DNA of 64,000 nt from NCBI RefSeq assembly GCF_017848645.1, contig NZ_JAFEIF010000069.1, positions 1 through 64,000 of the forward strand, in the 5' to 3' direction. Position 1 is the first letter of the stretch. Each line of letters opens with the position of its first letter. Source of the DNA: Limnohabitans sp. Its GTDB lineage: Bacteria; Pseudomonadota; Gammaproteobacteria; Burkholderiales; Burkholderiaceae_C. Positions 26,961-35,910 of this stretch are shown piece after piece. The position numbers and the translations under genes were made by a program. The notes under the pieces are model-generated. The model had not been told where the DNA came from, ran no database searches, and saw nothing but the letters and a program-made list of their open reading frames with translations.

Positions 26961-28130
26961 TCAGGCCTTGCGCGCAGACAAGGCCCACAGCGCCACGATC
27001 CCCACCAGCAGGCCCCAAAAAGCAGCCCCCACCCCCGCAATGCTCAGGCCCGAAAGGGTCACCAGAAAAGTCAGCAAAGCCGCATCGCGGTGGCCCTCGT
27101 CTTTCATGGCGGTTGACAGGCTCGACGCGATGGTACTGACCAAGGCCAATCCGGCAACGGCCAACACCAGTGCCTTGGGGAAGGCGGCCAGCAAACTGAC
27201 AATGGAAGCGCCGGCCAAGCCCAAAAGAATGTAAAAAATGCCGGCCGCCGCAGAGGCCGTGTACCGGCGTGCGGGATCGGCATGGGCTTCACGGCCCATG
27301 CAAATGGCCGCCGTGATGGCGGCCAAATTGAGCGCATACCCGCCAAAAGGGGCCAACAGCAAGGTCACGCATCCGGTGGCCCCGATCACGGGCGAGATGG
27401 GCGTGTTGTAACCCGCACTGCGCTGCGCTGCCACGCCGGGCAAGTTTTGCGATGCCATGGTCACGATGAACAGCGGCAAGGCCACACTGACCATGGCGCC
27501 CCAACGCCACTCGGGTGACACCCACACCGGCGTGGCCCAAGCCCAGGCAATCTGGGCCGCATTCAATTGCCCCTGCAAGGCCGCCACCGCCATGCCGACT
27601 GCCAGCACACAAGGCACGGCCCAACGGGGAAAGAAGCGACGACCCAACAGATACGAGACCGCCATGCTGAGCACCAAAAACGGCGCTTGCCCGACAGCGC
27701 CCACCGCATCCAAAGCAAAGCGGGCCAAAACCCCCGCCAGCAAGGCACTGGCCAAAGCCAGGGGAATGCGTGCCATCCACCGCTCAAACAAACCGCTGTA
27801 ACCCACCCCCATGATGAGCAAAGCACTCACGATGAAGGCCCCCGTCGCCTCGGGCAGGGTCACACCCTGCGTCACGGCCAACACCGCCGCACCGGGTGTT
27901 GACCAGGCCGTCAACACCGGTTGCCGGTACCAAAGACTCAGCACCAAGCTGGTGCCGCCCATGCCCAAACCCAGCGCCCACATCCAGGAAGCCGTTTGCG
28001 CTTCGTTGGCACCCAGGGCCTGTGCGGCCGAAAAAACAATGGCCGCCGAGCTGGTGAACCCCACCAACACAGCCACAAAGCCGGCAACGACCGTGGACAG
28101 CGAGACATCGCGCAGCCATTTATTCAACAT
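26961..28130 (-). CDS. BenE-family benzoate/H+ symporter-like transporter
   Basis: A 389-aa integral membrane protein with about 11-12 hydrophobic segments. Family-typical regions include TVVAGFVAVLVGFTSSAAIV at the N-terminus, SLWYRQPVLTAWSTPGAAVL and GCVTLLLAPFGGYALNLAAI. BenE proteins import benzoate or related aromatic acids with protons, but many homologues have unknown substrates. The ATG at 28130 begins the first membrane domain; the 200 bp upstream hold no gene. No benzoate-degradation genes are near, so the substrate is open. Confidence 0.85.
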   Translation of the reverse strand: MLNKWLRDVSLSTVVAGFVAVLVGFTSSAAIVFSAAQALGANEAQTASWMWALGLGMGGTSLVLSLWYRQPVLTAWSTPGAAVLAVTQGVTLPEATGAFIVSALLIMGVGYSGLFERWMARIPLALASALLAGVLARFALDAVGAVGQAPFLVLSMAVSYLLGRRFFPRWAVPCVLAVGMAVAALQGQLNAAQIAWAWATPVWVSPEWRWGAMVSVALPLFIVTMASQNLPGVAAQRSAGYNTPISPVIGATGCVTLLLAPFGGYALNLAAITAAICMGREAHADPARRYTASAAAGIFYILLGLAGASIVSLLAAFPKALVLAVAGLALVSTIASSLSTAMKDEGHRDAALLTFLVTLSGLSIAGVGAAFWGLLVGIVALWALSARKA

Positions 28131-28330
28131 GGGGTTTCTCACCGAGAGCCTTGTTCCAGGCGCGAAGATTTTTTGTCCTCGCGCGCCTGCCCGCCAGGCG
28201 CAGGGTTCTGCGGCAAGGCGGGCTTCGGTGGAGTATGGCACTGCGCGGCGCAACGTTTGAAGGCGAGCGCGAAAGCTGCTTCAAATGCTGCGCCAAGAGG
28301 CCCGTGCCTGGCAAACCCCTGCCCGTGAGG
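28131..28330. other. Intergenic region between benE-like and amidase genes
   Basis: About 200 bp without a convincing gene. A GC-rich 7-bp inverted repeat GCGCCTG (28183-28189) and CAGGCGC (28195-28201) is present. The benE promoter must lie at the left part and the end of the amidase transcript at the right part. Nothing else is recognisable. Confidence 0.4.
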
Positions 28331-29944
28331 TCAGATCGCTGGTGCCTTGATCGAGCCCCAAACCGCCTCGATGCCCATGCCAATGGCCAGCAGATTGCTG
28401 TCCGAGCCCAGGGGGCCATCGATCTCCATGCCCACAGGCAAGCCGCCCGCCGTCAGACCCGCAGGGATCGACAGGCTGGGAATGCCGGCGTTGGTGCAAG
28501 GGTCGGTGTTGCGGATGCAAGTGCCAAAGGTGTCGCCCGTTTTCGCAACGCCACCGACGGTGTACCTGACTTCGCTGGAACCTTTGGCTGCATCGATCTT
28601 GGGCGCCGCCAAAAGGGTCGTTGGGAACAAAACACACTCCACGCCAGCCGCAGCAAAGTAGTCTTTGTAGAGTTTTTGCAGTTGCGCGCGGCCCCCTGTC
28701 GTGGGGACCATGGCCGCGTCATAAGCGGCGGCAAACACATCTCCCGCAATCGCGCCAAAAGCGCCTTGCACGTCAGGGCTGGCCAAACCGGCCTGCACTT
28801 GAGCAACGGTGGTCACGGGCGCACTGTTGGCGCTCAAATAGGCAGGAATCGCAGCAACGGGTTCGTGCAATGCAATCGGGAAAGAGACCGTGTCGTTGAG
28901 TGCCATGATGCCGGTCAAGTCGGCCTCGACAAACACCACGCCCGCATCTGCCAGCTTTTTCTTGGCGGCCTCAGCCACCGTCTTCACGCTGTCTTCCAGA
29001 TCCGCCCAAAAGGCGGCGGGAATGCCCATTTTCAAACCCTTCAGTGCTTTGGCCGTGGGGACGGCGCTGCCCGTAATGACCGCATCGAGCAAGGCAATGT
29101 CTGCAACGGTGCGGCCCATGGGGCCCACGGTGTCTCGCGTGGTGCTGATCGGCAAGGCGTCTGTCGCAGTGTCCAGGTAGCGGCGACCTTGGCCAGCGCC
29201 ATCGCCCACCGAAGGGCGAAAACCCGCAATGCCGCAAAAGGATGCCGGAACGCGTGTCGAGCCCCCCGTGTCAGTGCCCAAACCTGCTGGCGCAAAGCGT
29301 GCGGCAACCGCAATGGCTGTGCCACCCGATGAACCGCCGGGAATGCGGCTGGTGTCGTACGGATTTTTGCCCGGGCGGGTGGCTTCTTTGGTGATCGGGT
29401 CAATGCCCAGTGTGAAGTTCGTGGTGGTGATGCCAAAGGCCCACTCATGCAGGTTGGACTTGCCCAAGACGATAGCGCCAGCGTCAATCAGTTTTTGAAC
29501 AGAAGGGGCGTTGGTTTTGGGCTGGAAGTTGCGCAGCGACGAGGTGCCGCCCGTGGTTTTCATGCCTTTGGTGTTGATGTTGTCCTTGACCACAATCGGC
29601 AAACCCGCCAACACGCCCAATGATTTGCCTGCAGCGCGGTCGGCATCGACCTGTTTGGCCGCAGCCAGGGCACCGGCTTCGTCGATGCTGATCATGCCGT
29701 TGAGGTCCGACAAGGATTTGGCCCGGTTGATCAAATTGGTGACATACGCCGTGGCCGTCAGGCTGCCCGCTTTGTAAGCGGCCAGCGCCTGTGTCGCAGT
29801 CAGCGCCAATTGCTCGTCTGCGGTCAACGCCGCGACGCCACCGCTGCCGCCACAGGCGCTCAAGCCCGTGCCGCCCATCATGGCGGCAGCTGAAACAGCA
29901 CCTGTGTTCTTGAAAAATTGTCGACGTGATGTAGGGGTTGTCAT
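28331..29944 (-). CDS. Amidase-signature hydrolase, Tat-exported lipoprotein
   Basis: A 537-aa amidase-signature enzyme. The catalytic triad Lys120 (LPIVVKDN), Ser205 (RIPGGSSGG) and Ser229 (TDTGGSTR) is complete. The N-terminus has a twin-arginine motif (SRRQFF, residues 6-11) followed by a lipobox LSAC with Cys31, so it is probably exported folded and anchored in a membrane. Family members hydrolyse amides, and the extracytoplasmic location suggests amide scavenging. A LuxR-type regulator gene ends 93 bp upstream in the same direction and may control it. The natural substrate is unknown. Confidence 0.88.
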   Translation of the reverse strand: MTTPTSRRQFFKNTGAVSAAAMMGGTGLSACGGSGGVAALTADEQLALTATQALAAYKAGSLTATAYVTNLINRAKSLSDLNGMISIDEAGALAAAKQVDADRAAGKSLGVLAGLPIVVKDNINTKGMKTTGGTSSLRNFQPKTNAPSVQKLIDAGAIVLGKSNLHEWAFGITTTNFTLGIDPITKEATRPGKNPYDTSRIPGGSSGGTAIAVAARFAPAGLGTDTGGSTRVPASFCGIAGFRPSVGDGAGQGRRYLDTATDALPISTTRDTVGPMGRTVADIALLDAVITGSAVPTAKALKGLKMGIPAAFWADLEDSVKTVAEAAKKKLADAGVVFVEADLTGIMALNDTVSFPIALHEPVAAIPAYLSANSAPVTTVAQVQAGLASPDVQGAFGAIAGDVFAAAYDAAMVPTTGGRAQLQKLYKDYFAAAGVECVLFPTTLLAAPKIDAAKGSSEVRYTVGGVAKTGDTFGTCIRNTDPCTNAGIPSLSIPAGLTAGGLPVGMEIDGPLGSDSNLLAIGMGIEAVWGSIKAPAI

Positions 29945-30037
29945 GAGGGTCTCCTTGGATGTTTCAACGCCCGAATCGGCGTTCTAGACATGCTAGGAAG
30001 ACCCGCAGCAGGCCACCATCCTCAAGAATCAGGAGGA

Positions 30038-30772
30038 TCAAGCCCGCAATTTGTGCACCAGTGCTGCGCGGTTGTTGACGCCGACTTTGCGGAAGGCGTT
30101 TTCCAAATGTGTGCGCACCGTGGTGGTTGAAATCTGCAACTCCCGCGCGATTTCCTTGTCGGGCATACCCAGCATCACCAGGCGTGCCGTGTCCTGCTCG
30201 CGGGCCGTCAAGCGCTGCGAAAGGGTGTTCATGTGAAGACCCTCTGAATGGTTGGTTTTTTGGGCTCTGGCCAATGCCGTGATGAAGGCGGGCTGGAGCA
30301 TGTCCAGCAAACGCAACTCATCCAGCGAAAAGTTTTCATGCCGCTTGTCGCGCCAGATGCGCATGTCGCCAAGATTTTGCCCCTGGTGCCAGGCGTAAAG
30401 GTTCACCCCCCAATACAGCCCGTCCTTGTTCAAAAAGTCATTGAAGAATTCCGTCTTTTTCAAGGTTTCATGGGGCAATATGTCCGTTGCGCGCACGGCA
30501 ACTTGGTAGCGCTGCATGTGGGGCGTGATGGGGTCGCGAAACTGGTAATAACTTTCATAGGCGCGCAGGTTCACAGGATCCATATGGATTTGTGTTGGCC
30601 GCGCAAAACTCTGCTTGTCCTCTTGCCAGACATAACTCGCATAGAACTGGGCATTGAGCAGTTGAATGACCAGGTGGCCCATGATTTCACGTATCTCCGC
30701 TTCCTCATGTGGCTCGGCCAGTGTCTGCATGATCTGGCCCAGCAAAACCGTTTGCTTTCCACTGAGATACAT
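30038..30772 (-). CDS. LuxR-family transcriptional regulator
   Basis: A 244-aa regulator. The C-terminal helix-turn-helix (about residues 180-240) reads LTAREQDTARLVMLGMPDKE, IARELQISTTTVRTHLENAF and KVGVNNRAALV. The N-terminal two thirds (about 20-165) look like a PAS/GAF-like sensory fold and lack the phospho-acceptor pattern of receiver domains. The recognisable residues of acyl-homoserine-lactone binding domains are not clear, and no LuxI synthase is nearby. The gene lies upstream of the amidase in the same direction, so local control of amide use is plausible. Confidence 0.8.
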   Translation of the reverse strand: MYLSGKQTVLLGQIMQTLAEPHEEAEIREIMGHLVIQLLNAQFYASYVWQEDKQSFARPTQIHMDPVNLRAYESYYQFRDPITPHMQRYQVAVRATDILPHETLKKTEFFNDFLNKDGLYWGVNLYAWHQGQNLGDMRIWRDKRHENFSLDELRLLDMLQPAFITALARAQKTNHSEGLHMNTLSQRLTAREQDTARLVMLGMPDKEIARELQISTTTVRTHLENAFRKVGVNNRAALVHKLRA

Positions 30773-30850
30773 GCTTGCTCCTTGGGAACTTGTGGGTTTG
30801 AGGGTGGATTAGAAAGGGATCCGGGCCATATCCCAAGCGGGTTTATCCCA

Positions 30851-30866
30851 TCCTTGAAATCAAGGA
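30851..30866 (-). terminator. Weak hairpin downstream of the histidine-kinase pair
   Basis: TCCTTG (30851-30856) and CAAGGA (30861-30866) form a 6-bp stem with an AAAT loop, 21 bp beyond the stop of the second kinase gene. No strong U-tract follows on the minus strand, so the assignment is weak. Confidence 0.3.
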
Positions 30867-30887
30867 CCCTGGTTCACATCTGCCGAT

Positions 30888-32630
30888 TCAACGCACCAAC
30901 AACTGCTCGATGCGCTCGCACAATGGCGCAGATTCAAACGGCTTGAGCATCACGCCGCTCAGCCCCGCCGATTTGAAGCGCTCCAGGTCCAAGGGGTTGA
31001 CGTTGGCGGTCAGGCCCAGCACGGGCACCTGCCGGATACGGTCCGTGCTGTCCTGTCGGATGAGCCGCGTGGCGTCGATGCCGTCCATGACCGGCATGAC
31101 CATGTCCATGAACACCAGGTCCACCGCGTGCTCGCGCAAAACGTCCAAGGTCTTTTGTCCGTCCACCGCCTCCAGCACTTGGCTGTGAGGCCAGGCGTTT
31201 TGCAACACCTGTTTGAGCAGCAAGCGGTTGACCGGGTGGTCGTCGGCCACCAGGAATGTCCAGGCCCGGCTGGCGCTTTGCAGCTGGTGCTGGTGCTGCT
31301 CGGACGACTTGGCTGGCGCAGCCGCAGCGGCCAAAGGCAGGTGCAACCAAAAGCGCGATCCTTGACCGGGCTCGCTTTCAAAACCGATTTGACCCCCGAG
31401 CAATTGGGCCAGTTTCTGTGAAATGGCCAAACCCAGGCCATTGCCGCCGTACAAGGTTTGTGTGTCGTTTTCGGCCTGGGTGAAGCGTTTGAAGATCTGG
31501 TCTTGCCGCTCTTTGGCAATGCCGATGCCCGTGTCCTGCACCGAAAACTCCACCCCAGGATCGGTCCAGCGCACTTGCAAGACCACCGAGCCCTGGTGCG
31601 TGAACTTGAGCGCGTTGCCGAGCAAATTGACCAGCACCTGCATCAGGCGATGGCGGTCGGTGTGCACCCAGACGGGCAAGGCCGGATCCAGCACCAGGCG
31701 GTAATCCAGGGCCATGCTTTCCACGCGGGGCTTGAACAATTCAAACGCATGTTCGGCGGTGTGGCGCAGCTCGAAGGTTTCGGGCTGGATGACCAATTGA
31801 CCCGACTGCAGTTGCGAGTAGTCCAGGATGTCGTTGATCACCGTCATCAGGTGGTCGGCCGACTGGCGGGTGTGGTTGAGCACCTTGAGCGCTTCGGGCT
31901 TGCCTTGCACCTGGGCCAGCAACAAGGCGTTGAAGCCCAAAATGGCGTTCATGGGCGTGCGCAGCTCATGGCTCACGGTGGCGATGAAGTGCTCGCGCAT
32001 GGCCGAGGTGTGTTCAAGTTCCTCGCGCCGGGCCTCCAGTTCGCGCTGGTGCTTGCGGCTTTCTTCCAGGGCCTGGCGGTACATGTGGTCGTACATCAAG
32101 GGCACCACAATCAGCACGCACGTCACCAGGGTGTAGGTCAAGAAAGACGAGGGCACATGCGCCATGCCCGTCTCGAAGGATTGAATCCAGCCCAGCTGGT
32201 TGGACACGACCATGATGAGTTGCAACAGCATCACGGCCAGGAGCCAGAAAATGCCGGCTCGGCGGCCAATCACATAAAAAGGGGTCAGGGGCAAAATCAG
32301 CATCCAGGCCAGCCGTGGTGAATGGACGCCCCCGGTGGCCCAGGCTGCGTAGAACAAAATCAAGGCCCCAAAGCCCGTGCCCAAATGCGTCGCCCAGTTC
32401 AGGGAAAAACCCTGGTTGATCAAGACCAGCAGCACCAACAGACAAAACGCAAAACTGCTGAACATCACGTTGGCGTACGGATAGGGGCTGACCACGGCGT
32501 AGGTCAACAGCACAGCGATCACCACCGCCACAAAAAAGAACACATAGGGCATCTTGCCCTGCTGAAAGCGCTCGGGCAAACGCGCGGCCATGCGCGGCAT
32601 TGCAGCACGAATCCAGGCCATGCTCTTCAC
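30888..32630 (-). CDS. Hybrid sensor histidine kinase with C-terminal receiver (second of a tandem pair)
   Basis: A 580-aa membrane kinase. Residues about 27-185 form some six membrane segments with almost no periplasmic loop. A coiled coil leads into HisKA with phospho-acceptor His221 in SHELRTPMNA. The HATPase domain shows NLLGNALKF (N box), DTGIGIAKERQDQIFKRF (G1) and GGNGLGLAISQKLA (G2). The receiver domain at about 455-580 has phospho-Asp509 in FMDMVMPVMDG. Its ATG overlaps the stop of the preceding kinase gene in ATGA. No output regulator is adjacent, so phosphotransfer to a partner encoded elsewhere is inferred. Confidence 0.87.
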   Translation of the reverse strand: MKSMAWIRAAMPRMAARLPERFQQGKMPYVFFFVAVVIAVLLTYAVVSPYPYANVMFSSFAFCLLVLLVLINQGFSLNWATHLGTGFGALILFYAAWATGGVHSPRLAWMLILPLTPFYVIGRRAGIFWLLAVMLLQLIMVVSNQLGWIQSFETGMAHVPSSFLTYTLVTCVLIVVPLMYDHMYRQALEESRKHQRELEARREELEHTSAMREHFIATVSHELRTPMNAILGFNALLLAQVQGKPEALKVLNHTRQSADHLMTVINDILDYSQLQSGQLVIQPETFELRHTAEHAFELFKPRVESMALDYRLVLDPALPVWVHTDRHRLMQVLVNLLGNALKFTHQGSVVLQVRWTDPGVEFSVQDTGIGIAKERQDQIFKRFTQAENDTQTLYGGNGLGLAISQKLAQLLGGQIGFESEPGQGSRFWLHLPLAAAAAPAKSSEQHQHQLQSASRAWTFLVADDHPVNRLLLKQVLQNAWPHSQVLEAVDGQKTLDVLREHAVDLVFMDMVMPVMDGIDATRLIRQDSTDRIRQVPVLGLTANVNPLDLERFKSAGLSGVMLKPFESAPLCERIEQLLVR

Positions 32631-34402
32631 AGCTTGCCCTCCCGCGCCAAACGAATGTATTGACCCACCGTGCGTACCAGCATCGCTGTGTCCATGGGCT
32701 TGTGCAACACCTCGTTCATGCCAGCGGCCAGGCAGCGCTCGCGGTCCACGGGGTTGGTGTTGGCCGTGAGCGCCAAGATGGGCATACGGGCCGCGATGGC
32801 TGGAAACTGTTGGCGAACTTGCCGTGTGACCTGCATGCCGTCCATGTCCGGCATGACCATGTCAATCAGGGCCACATCGAACAATTGCTGGTCGATCAGG
32901 CTCAGCGCTTGGGCACCGCTGTCCACTGTGGTGATCTGCGCCTTCGGCCAGCATTTTTGCAATTGCAACTGCGCCACCATCAGGTTGACCTTGTTGTCGT
33001 CCACCACCAGGATGCTCAGGGCTTCGTCGCTCAAGTTGTCATCGGTCAAAGCCGCAAGTGGGTCAGCGCTGTGCGCGGCCTGCAAGGGGATCTCCAACCA
33101 GAAACAAGCGCCCCGCCCTTCCTGGCTGTCCACCCCGATCTGGCCGCCATGCAGCGTCACCAATTTTTCGCACAAGGTCAAACCCAAGCCTGTTCCGCCA
33201 TACGCTCGGTTGGTTTGCACGTCGGCGTGTTCGAAGCGCCGGAAAATATGAACCTGCCGTTCACGGGGAATGCCGCGTCCGGAGTCCTGCACCTCAAAAC
33301 GGATCGTCCCTGCTCGGCCCATCATGCGCACCGTCACCGAACCCTGTTGGGTGAATTTAACGGCGTTGTCGACCAGGTTGTTCAGGATTTGCAGCAACCG
33401 GTTCTCGTCTCCGTGCACCCGCGCAGGCAAGTCGGCGTCCCGCTCAAAATGCAAGGCCAAGCCTTTGTGTTGTGATTTTTCTTCATGGCGTTCCTGCAAC
33501 CTGTCCTGCAGGGTCTGCAGCGAAAAGTCCACCCGGTTCAGGCGCAGTTTGCCGGCCTGCAGCTGAGAAAAATCCAGGATGTCGTTGACCACCTGGAGCA
33601 AATGCTCGGTCGAGCGGCGAATGTGGCCGACCACCGCCAAGGGTTCGGGCTCGTCGGCCAACTCCCGGCGCAGCACGCCGTTGAAGCCCAAAATCCCATT
33701 CATCGGCGTGCGCAGCTCGTGCCCAACGGCGGCCACAAACTCATCCTTGTGCGCCTGCGCCCGGATCAGGGCCTCGTGCGTGGCCTTGAGTTCATCGTTG
33801 CGCTGGTTGAGTTTGCGCAGCTGCACCTTATGCAGATGCTCATAAATGCGCACCCCCATCATCAGGTTCAAAAGCGCCAACACATGGTTCAAATAAGCCC
33901 AGGTCACGACCGACGAGGACACACGGACGTGGCTGTCCACAACACCCCACCAAGTCATCAAGGTCAAACCCAGAATCGCCATCAGCATGATGCCAATCCA
34001 GACCAGGGTGGCCGCACGCCCCAGCATCAACAAAACCGGCACCGACAACACGTTGAGCCACACCACGGCGGTGGAGTTGATGCCGCCCGTGTGCATGGCC
34101 GTGTAAACCGTCAGCAGCACCGTGAGCGCCGTCACGGCGTGCACAAGGTGCTCAAAAATAACCCGAATGCGGACCACGGCAAGCAAGCACAGCGCCAACA
34201 CCGACACCACCAGATTGGCCTGCGCCACCGGCTCAAGCGGCGTGAACACATAGCCAAAAAAGGTCGTCACGCTCACCAGCATCAAATAGATGGTGAGCAT
34301 TTCCTGACGCAAAAAACCGTCCGGGCGAAACAGGCTTCGCCAAACGGTTCGGGACCATTTTTGAGCCAGTGCCAACAAGCGCTCAGCCTCGCAACTTGTC
34401 AA
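32627..34402 (-). CDS. Hybrid sensor histidine kinase with C-terminal receiver (first of a tandem pair)
   Basis: A 591-aa paralogue of the next kinase. It has about six N-terminal membrane segments (roughly 38-185), HisKA with His228 in GHELRTPMNG, an N box NNLVDNAVKF, G1 DSGRGIPRERQVHIFRRF and G2 GGTGLGLTLCEKLV. The receiver has phospho-Asp514 in ALIDMVMPDMDG. The longest frame uses a TTG start that overlaps the last 20 bases of parB, so the kinase appears to be transcribed behind the partition genes. The exact start is uncertain. The pair probably arose by duplication and may form hetero-oligomers sensing a membrane signal. Confidence 0.85.
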   Translation of the reverse strand: MTSCEAERLLALAQKWSRTVWRSLFRPDGFLRQEMLTIYLMLVSVTTFFGYVFTPLEPVAQANLVVSVLALCLLAVVRIRVIFEHLVHAVTALTVLLTVYTAMHTGGINSTAVVWLNVLSVPVLLMLGRAATLVWIGIMLMAILGLTLMTWWGVVDSHVRVSSSVVTWAYLNHVLALLNLMMGVRIYEHLHKVQLRKLNQRNDELKATHEALIRAQAHKDEFVAAVGHELRTPMNGILGFNGVLRRELADEPEPLAVVGHIRRSTEHLLQVVNDILDFSQLQAGKLRLNRVDFSLQTLQDRLQERHEEKSQHKGLALHFERDADLPARVHGDENRLLQILNNLVDNAVKFTQQGSVTVRMMGRAGTIRFEVQDSGRGIPRERQVHIFRRFEHADVQTNRAYGGTGLGLTLCEKLVTLHGGQIGVDSQEGRGACFWLEIPLQAAHSADPLAALTDDNLSDEALSILVVDDNKVNLMVAQLQLQKCWPKAQITTVDSGAQALSLIDQQLFDVALIDMVMPDMDGMQVTRQVRQQFPAIAARMPILALTANTNPVDRERCLAAGMNEVLHKPMDTAMLVRTVGQYIRLAREGKL

Positions 34403-35300
34403 TCAGGCCATTGAGCTCATCGAGCGAACCAAACTGGATGCTCAGCTCGCCCATCTCTTCCATCTTTCCCAGGCGCTTGACGCGTTTTTTGACGCGCACC
34501 TCGACCTCGGCCATGAGCAGGTCCGACAGCTCTTCTTCCACCCGGCGGATGTCGCGGGACTTTTCTTTTTTGGGCTTTTGCGTGACCAGGTTGAACTCGG
34601 CCCCCAGCTTTTTGGCCAGGCTTTCGGCCTCGCGCACCGACAGCTTTTTGGCCGCAATTTGGTTGGCCGCCGTGATCTGGGCGGCTTTATCGAGCGACAA
34701 CAGGGCACGGGCGTGGCCCATGTCCAGGTCACCGGCCATGAGCATGCTTTGCACCGGGTCGGCCAGATTCAACAAACGCAGCAGGTTGCTGGCTGCGCTG
34801 CGGGAGCGGCCAACCGCCTGCGCCGCTGTTTCGTGAGTGAGCCCAAACTCTTTGATCAAGCGTTGCAGGCCTTGGGCTTCTTCCAGCGGGTTGAGGTCTT
34901 CGCGCTGGATGTTCTCGATGAGCGCCATGGCCGCAGCCGCCTCATTGGGCACATCACGCACCAAAACAGGCACGGCATCCAAGCCCGCCAAGCGCGAAGC
35001 ACGGAAGCGCCGCTCGCCCGCGATGATTTCGTATTTGCCCGCGTTGGGGCCGTCGTGCAACTGGCGCACCAAAATCGGCTGCATGATGCCCTGCGCCTTG
35101 ATGGACTCGGCCAATTCGTACAAAGCGCCCTCGTCCATGCGGGTGCGAGGCTGGTACATGCCTGCGACCATTTGGTCGAGCTTGAGCTGGCTGGGCAAGC
35201 CGCTTTCGGCATAAGAAGCCGTGTCCGGCGCATCTTCCACTTTGGGGCCCAACAAGGCCTCCAGTCCGCGGCCGAGACCTTTGGGTTTTTTGGTAACCAT
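34383..35300 (-). CDS. parB: Chromosome-partitioning protein ParB
   Basis: A 305-aa ParB/Spo0J protein that binds parS and loads SMC onto the origin region. It starts KPKGLGRGLEALLG (the ParA-interacting N-terminus), then has the CTPase-type box GKYEIIAGERRFRASRLAGL and IENIQREDLNPLEEAQGLQR. The DNA-binding helix-turn-helix is FGLTHETAAQAVGRSRSAAS, and a C-terminal dimerisation region follows. The ATG at 35300 begins this N-terminus. Four candidate parS sites lie 2.7-3.9 kb upstream within the same gene group. It follows the hydrolase by two bases and overlaps the kinase gene after it. Confidence 0.93.
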   Translation of the reverse strand: MVTKKPKGLGRGLEALLGPKVEDAPDTASYAESGLPSQLKLDQMVAGMYQPRTRMDEGALYELAESIKAQGIMQPILVRQLHDGPNAGKYEIIAGERRFRASRLAGLDAVPVLVRDVPNEAAAAMALIENIQREDLNPLEEAQGLQRLIKEFGLTHETAAQAVGRSRSAASNLLRLLNLADPVQSMLMAGDLDMGHARALLSLDKAAQITAANQIAAKKLSVREAESLAKKLGAEFNLVTQKPKKEKSRDIRRVEEELSDLLMAEVEVRVKKRVKRLGKMEEMGELSIQFGSLDELNGLIDKLRG

Positions 35301-35302
35301 GT

Positions 35303-35893
35303 TCAATCCTTGAGTAATGTTTGCAGCAGTGCGTGGCCGCCTGGCCAATCGCCCAGCGATGAATCGGCGTTGATGTGCCCGGCAGCGCCCAAGCCCACCC
35401 AACGGGCAGACCAGTCGCGGGCCAGTTGCTGCGCACGCTCGGCGCTGCAATACGGGTCGTTGTCACTGCCCACCAAGATGCTGCGAAAAGGCAGCGGCCG
35501 CCTTTCGATGGGCAACCAGCCCGGCAGGGCTTCTTGCATGGCGGGCAACGCCACATCGCCCGGCGCGACCAGCAGGGCGCCCCGCACCTTGGCGGTGTGT
35601 CGCGAAAAGACCGCCCAAGCAGACACCAAAATGCAGCCCAGGCTGTGCGCCACCAGCACCACCGGCCCCGGCGCGTCGATCACCACCTCGTCCAGACGCG
35701 CCAGCCAGTCACCCCGCCGTGGCCGCATCCAGTCGTTTTGCTCGACCACGCTGTAACCGTGCACCTTTGCCCATCGCATTTGCCAGTGGTCTGGGCCGCT
35801 GCCTTGCCAACCGGGCAACAGCAAGACCGTCAGGTCTTGGCCGAAGGCCGCGCCGGGCCCTTCAGCCTGGACTGCGCCAAAGGATTCGGTCAT
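35303..35893 (-). CDS. RBBP9/YdeN-type alpha/beta hydrolase
   Basis: A 196-aa serine hydrolase (203 aa if TTG at 35914 is used). The oxyanion start VLLLPGWQGSGPDHWQ, the nucleophile elbow VLVAHSLGCIL (G-H-S-L-G like), and the C-terminal GHINADSSLGDWPGG with the likely catalytic His are present. It lies between parA and parB, an arrangement common in Burkholderiales near the origin. The substrate is unknown and there is no evidence that it takes part in partition. Coupling to parB is tight (two bases). Confidence 0.82.
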   Translation of the reverse strand: MTESFGAVQAEGPGAAFGQDLTVLLLPGWQGSGPDHWQMRWAKVHGYSVVEQNDWMRPRRGDWLARLDEVVIDAPGPVVLVAHSLGCILVSAWAVFSRHTAKVRGALLVAPGDVALPAMQEALPGWLPIERRPLPFRSILVGSDNDPYCSAERAQQLARDWSARWVGLGAAGHINADSSLGDWPGGHALLQTLLKD

Positions 35894-35910
35894 GGCCGTG
35901 TTGTTGGGGT

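Noticed and set aside
28183-28201. GC-rich 7-bp inverted repeat upstream of the benE-like gene
   Set aside because: Short inverted repeats of this kind are frequent by chance in GC-rich intergenic DNA; no U-tract or promoter relation was seen.
30018-30038. ATCCTC/GAGGAT hairpin at the end of the LuxR gene
   Set aside because: The arm overlaps the stop codon and the stem is only 6 bp with no U-run, so it is not a convincing terminator.
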